From assembly GCA_941918925.1 (NCBI GenBank), contig OW799237.1:107106515-107170514 (forward strand): a stretch of 64,000 nt of DNA, read 5' to 3'. The notes under the pieces were generated by a model. It made no database searches, was not told where the DNA came from, and saw only the letters and a list, made by a program, of their open reading frames with translations. A program made the position numbers and the translations under genes. Source of the DNA: Phyto melanocephala. Taxonomy: Eukaryota > Arthropoda > Insecta > Diptera > Rhinophoridae. This document shows positions 61,889 to 64,000 of this stretch, piece by piece (within the stretch, counting starts at the first letter, position 1; every line of letters starts with the position of its first letter).

Positions 61889-62400
61889 GTGTTTTGTTAG
61901 GCCGGTAGAACCTACGGAAATTTTTATACTGCTCTCACTTTTTGACACTTATACTCAGTATACTCTGATAAATCATTACGAAGAAAGTGATGTTTGAACG
62001 CTACCAAAATATTTAAATTGATATTGAAAATTAGTCAAAAATTCTCTCATTATTAGAGATGACTTCGTAAGTCAGTGATGACGCTCTTTTTTGTTTTTAC
62101 GTGTTTGTTATTAAATATCATTGAGCATAAGGACTGATGCCAATCAAAAACAGATCCCATAAACTTCATAACATCTAGAAATTAGCACCGTTTGGTGCAT
62201 TTTGCACGCTGATGTTAACATCGGACTTTATCTCTTAAAAATTTAAGCCGAAACTCACGTTACGGTCAATGGAGATCGTTACCACACCATGATCAATAAT
62301 ATTTTGTTTCAAAATATGAATGACATTGATCCGGGCGAGATGTGGTCTCAACAGGAGTGTGCTACACGTATACGCAAAGCGTATCCATCGGTTTATTGTA
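61889..62400 (+). pseudogene. Tc1/mariner transposase remnant
   Basis: Frames include TVNGDRYHTMINNILFQNMN and EMWSQQECATRIRKAYPS (about 62265-62390), the VNGDRYR...QQDGATCH region with mutations. A possible left end AGGGTGTTTTGTTAGGCC is at 61886. Confidence 0.65.
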
Positions 62401-62439
62401 GTAAAAATTTATATAAATAAAAAGTAGGGAAAAAGGTTA

Positions 62440-62985
62440 ACATACGGATTAAATCCGAGTCCGAAATACTACTGAAATGTATTTAAGAAAAACATTTTTG
62501 CACTGAATCATTACTTGCGATGAAAATGGATTCATTACGATAATCCAGAACGTTAGAGATCGTACCAAAGCCAAAATATTCATGGCAACAAACAACAAAC
62601 ATGGTTCTCTCCATCCTGCACCGGATGTAACTGATTTCTTTGAAGAAAGCGTTTATCAAAAAAATGCCTAGATAATGCGGCCAGTCATGAAACCGTAATA
62701 CTCCGTCATTAAAACGCTCGCATGATGCAATACCTGTGAAAAACTATTTTCAAAAGTGGTTGGGAAATTTTGCCTAAATTGCCTTATAGTCCAGGCCTGG
62801 CCCCATCCGACTGCTTTTTTTCGATTATTGCCAAACAACATCTCTCTCTCTCTCTCTGGGAAACGCTTTACTTTACAACAGGGTATCCAAAATCTTGATA
62901 CGCTCTTGAATTCAAAAAGTTAGCATTTGTTTCGACGTGAAATTCATACGTCGTTAGAATGAATGGAAAAGGTCATAGCTAACAA
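62440..62985 (+). pseudogene. Mariner (DD34D-type) transposase remnant
   Basis: Different family from its neighbour. KWIHYDNPER, DNAASHETV and ILPKLPYSPGLAPSDCFF are the mariner landmarks WIHYDNP, (H)DNARPH and YSPDLAPSDYH. The third Asp context (PSDC) survives. Stops and shifts throughout; a (CT)n run near 62840 interrupts it. Confidence 0.7.
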
Positions 62986-63079
62986 AGGCCAATGGATGGT
63001 TGGTTATTATGATAGTTCACTATAACTCCTGTCATGTTCAAGTTCACTATAACCACTGTCAAGTGTGGGTCTATACGAA

Positions 63080-63345
63080 ATCGTTTTGACAAGACCAGAG
63101 CACTCGTCAGATCAGGTGCCTTTAAAAATAAATCTAATAGGTGGAGGAGGTATACTAGATTCACCGCCAGCCGTTAGATATTTCAGCGGATTGTTCAGTC
63201 TGGCCAAAGATATCTCAGGGAGGTTATCTAGTAATATGCTTTGCTAGTATTCTGTGTCTCTTAGCAGCCAGGGCAGGACATTTTCAAAGAAGGTGGAAGA
63301 CTGATTCCTCTTCATCCTAATCTAGACAGCTGCGACAATGCTCGT
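63080..63345 (-). pseudogene. LINE ORF2 C-terminal remnant
   Basis: Minus-strand frame CRSCLD, DEEESVFHLL, KCPALAAKRHRILAS, DNLPEISLARLNNPLKYL is the CxxC...H...C tail of I/Jockey-type LINEs, with two stops. Confidence 0.65.
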
Positions 63346-63395
63346 TCGAGTCCGAGTCGACTTGCATGTTTCTAAAACATCAAGTGACCCACATA

Positions 63396-63635
63396 CACAG
63401 AGAAAACAGTATCGGTTGTGAGTACCGCAATTATTGCCAATCGCATAGTTAAGTTGTGATAGTAGAATTTTACGGTTATATCTACACAATTTCGTTTCGG
63501 AATATAAATATGCAGTCAGCACTAATAAATTATGATTCTTGCAATAGACATTTTATAATCACAAATGAAAAGTTCGATTGCCTTAACTGAACCATTCGAT
63601 TGGCAATGAGTGTGATTTTCTGTTATCTGGGCGCA
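63396..63635. mobile_element. Possible MITE related to the 23118 element
   Basis: ATTGCCAATCG occurs near both ends in inverted orientation, together with AGAGAAAACAG/CAGAAAATCACAC, resembling the AAAGAGAAAA ends of the 23.1 kb element. Boundaries are unclear. Confidence 0.3.
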
Positions 63636-64000
63636 TATACCAACAGCTAATACTCTGAATAAAAAAATTTTATACAAATGTTTCGAAATAAAAGCTTAAA
63701 ATTTGTAAAACTCCCAAGATAGCTGCTAATAATTTACTCCCCAATTGCCAGCAAATTCAAATCTATTGTTGAGTTTGGGACACCCATTAAAATGCATTAT
63801 GAATTATCTAATTTAATATAAAATAGATTCTGTTAATGTATTTATTATAGACTGCTTGTAAATTAAAGCTTAACTTAACTTCTAAATACATTTGATTCAA
63901 GTTCTGGACAATATTTAATTTCCTTTTAAGCTGTTAATTTAAATTCTTAATTTTTTTTTCATTAAACTTGTATTAAATATCAATGAATATCTATATTTCA

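Larger units (their letters stand above)
57451..64000. other. Repeat-rich region upstream of the first seen MH2 exon
   Basis: Holds R1 copies (57743-58326, 60993-61741), a MITE (58501-58629), mariner remnants (61889-62985) and a LINE tail (63080-63345). In 58640-60980 and 63640-64000 I see no gene. The N-terminal MH2 exons were looked for but not found, so they are probably beyond the window. Confidence 0.55.

Noticed and set aside
1..64000. CRISPR arrays, operons, bacterial signals and tRNA genes
   Set aside because: None seen. The window has spliced genes and insect transposons; the only tRNA-like words are those in R1.

Overview
The window is AT-rich nuclear DNA from a higher fly. Three genes with fly-type short GT-AG introns are set in a dense bed of nested, decayed transposons. 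Gene content and repeat style suggest a calyptrate such as a blow fly; that assignment is inference.

About 0.03-14.2 kb (minus strand) holds the orthologue of Drosophila ADD1 (dADD1). It has an ATRX-type ADD zinc-finger domain, a Gln-rich middle and three C-terminal MADF domains. I joined six coding exons in frame (1162 aa). An additional terminal exon (67-1694) has a compatible acceptor phase and would replace the C-terminus with a long acidic tail. A DRE motif lies upstream. Introns 1 and 3 are filled with repeats.

16.46-19.69 kb (plus strand) holds the proteasome regulator PI31, 273 aa in four in-frame exons. It is head-to-head with ADD1 across about 2.5 kb, and its first intron carries one complete repeat copy. 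19.7-25.7 kb has no gene and is a stack of nested terminal-inverted-repeat elements.

25.7-57.45 kb (minus strand) holds the 3' part of an MH2-domain gene of the expansion/rebuff type (chitin deposition). Seven exons are seen, two of them alternative last exons. The 5' end lies upstream, probably beyond the window. Its introns hold a nearly complete 2.9 kb CACTA-like transposon (54.4-57.3 kb) with about 650 bp inverted repeats, several Tc1/mariner remnants, LINE remnants and MITEs.

57.45-64 kb is repeats and mariner/LINE fossils only. The dominant repeat (here R1) has one end with a TATACCC/GGGTATA hairpin and the other with an ATTCGGC/GCCGAAT palindrome. It occurs at least a dozen times and is a frequent landing site for other elements.
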